This document shows, piece by piece, positions 63,549 to 64,000 of a DNA stretch of 64,000 bases (within the stretch, counting starts at the first letter, position 1; each line of letters begins with the position of its first letter). This DNA comes from Halococcus sediminicola (lineage in GTDB: Archaea > Halobacteriota > Halobacteria > Halobacteriales > Halococcaceae): assembly GCF_000755245.1 (NCBI RefSeq), contig NZ_BBMP01000021.1, positions 62,001 to 126,000 of the forward strand. The letters run 5' to 3'. The notes beneath the pieces are model-generated. The model was given only the letters and a program-made list of their open reading frames with translations. It was not told the origin of the DNA and did not search any database. The position numbers were made by a program, and so were the translations under genes.

Positions 63549-64000
63549 TCCAGTTCGACAACGTTCACAAGCAGTACAGCGACGGCACGCAGGCCGTCAA
63601 CGGGCTCGACTTCGAGGTCGAGGAAGGGACGACCACGGTTCTCGTGGGTCCCTCCGGCTGCGGGAAGACGACGACGATGCAGCTGGTCAACCGCCTCGAA
63701 GAGCCGACCGAAGGCACGGTCTACTACGACGGCACCGACGTCCAGGACCTCTCGGCGACCGAACTCCGCCGACAGATCGGCTACGTCATCCAGGACATCG
63801 GACTGTTCGACCACATGACCATCGCCGAGAACGTCGCTACGGTGCCCGAACTCAAGGGCTGGGACGAGGAACGCACCGACGAACGGGTCGACGAACTGCT
63901 CGAACTGATGGGGCTGCCCCCGGAGGAGTACCGCGACAGCTACCCGACCGAACTCTCGGGTGGGCAACAGCAGCGTGTCGGCGTCGCCCGCGCGCTCGCG
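63545..64000 (+). CDS. osmoprotectant-type ABC ATP-binding protein, N-terminal part
   Basis: Cut by the window end after 152 residues. Walker A GPSGCGKTT, Q-loop YVIQDIGLFDHMTIAENV and signature LSGGQQQRVGVARALA are present; Walker B is beyond the end. Matches OpuBA/ProV. Overlaps the permease stop (ATGA). Confidence 0.95.
   Translation, partial: MIQFDNVHKQYSDGTQAVNGLDFEVEEGTTTVLVGPSGCGKTTTMQLVNRLEEPTEGTVYYDGTDVQDLSATELRRQIGYVIQDIGLFDHMTIAENVATVPELKGWDEERTDERVDELLELMGLPPEEYRDSYPTELSGGQQQRVGVARALA

Overview
The window is chromosomal DNA from a haloarchaeon (class Halobacteria). The evidence is high GC with C/G-ending codons, very acidic proteins, archaeal information genes (Lsm-L37e, L44e-S27e-aIF2alpha-Nop10, GatD, proteasome beta), halophile metabolism (HMG-CoA reductase, GGPP synthase, pyruvate:ferredoxin oxidoreductase, MenB), Tat-type lipoproteins, and promoters with TATA boxes about 25-33 bases before start codons (short or no leaders). 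I cannot fix the genus from sequence alone; Halococcus-like is a guess. No insertion sequence, CRISPR array, rRNA or replication origin was seen. Two tRNA genes are present: Gly(TCC) on the minus strand and Leu(GAG) on the plus strand.

Layout: 1-8.2 kb holds the end of gpmI, an amidohydrolase, hmgA, a MacB-type ABC export pair, a LolA-like surface protein and small proteins. 8.2-15 kb is central metabolism: icd, an asparaginase-type Ntn hydrolase, map, lrpA1, porB and porA. 15-20 kb holds a polyprenyl sugar-phosphate transferase, tRNA-Gly, a Trm9-like methyltransferase and a phosphohexomutase. 20.2-25.3 kb is a complete BMP-type (nucleoside-like) ABC uptake operon. 25-31 kb holds small haloarchaeal genes, a DUF2342-type zincin, an M42 aminopeptidase, the lsm-rpl37e-purF run and an alpha/beta hydrolase. 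32-35.1 kb encodes two very acidic secreted proteins sharing a sequence module. 35-44.4 kb holds tRNA-Leu, GGPP synthase, an M28 peptidase, a thioesterase, TraB and S2P membrane proteins, purM, a CBS-HTH regulator and psmB. 44.4-52.4 kb holds the L44e-S27e-aIF2alpha-Nop10-PAC2 operon, mini zinc proteins, a matrixin-like lipoprotein, an M29 peptidase and a subtilase. 52.5-64 kb holds thrS, an R2lox-like oxidase, gatD, a GNAT protein, menB and the start of an osmoprotectant-type ABC operon cut by the window end.

The most unusual signal is non-coding. Four dispersed copies of a 200-300 base intergenic element lie directly 3' of, and in the same orientation as, map, the GGPP synthase gene, psmB and the GNAT gene. 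They share short sequence blocks, but their hairpin stems differ by paired changes. Most of these hairpins have one architecture: an outer stem, a GA/GA step, 2-3 base pairs and a triloop. This looks like a family of structured 3'-end elements, possibly bidirectional terminators. Other points of interest are a matrixin lipoprotein with a duplicated and degenerate second domain, an oxidase with all R2lox signature residues, perfect inverted repeats over the promoters of two regulator genes, and several mini-proteins under 60 residues.
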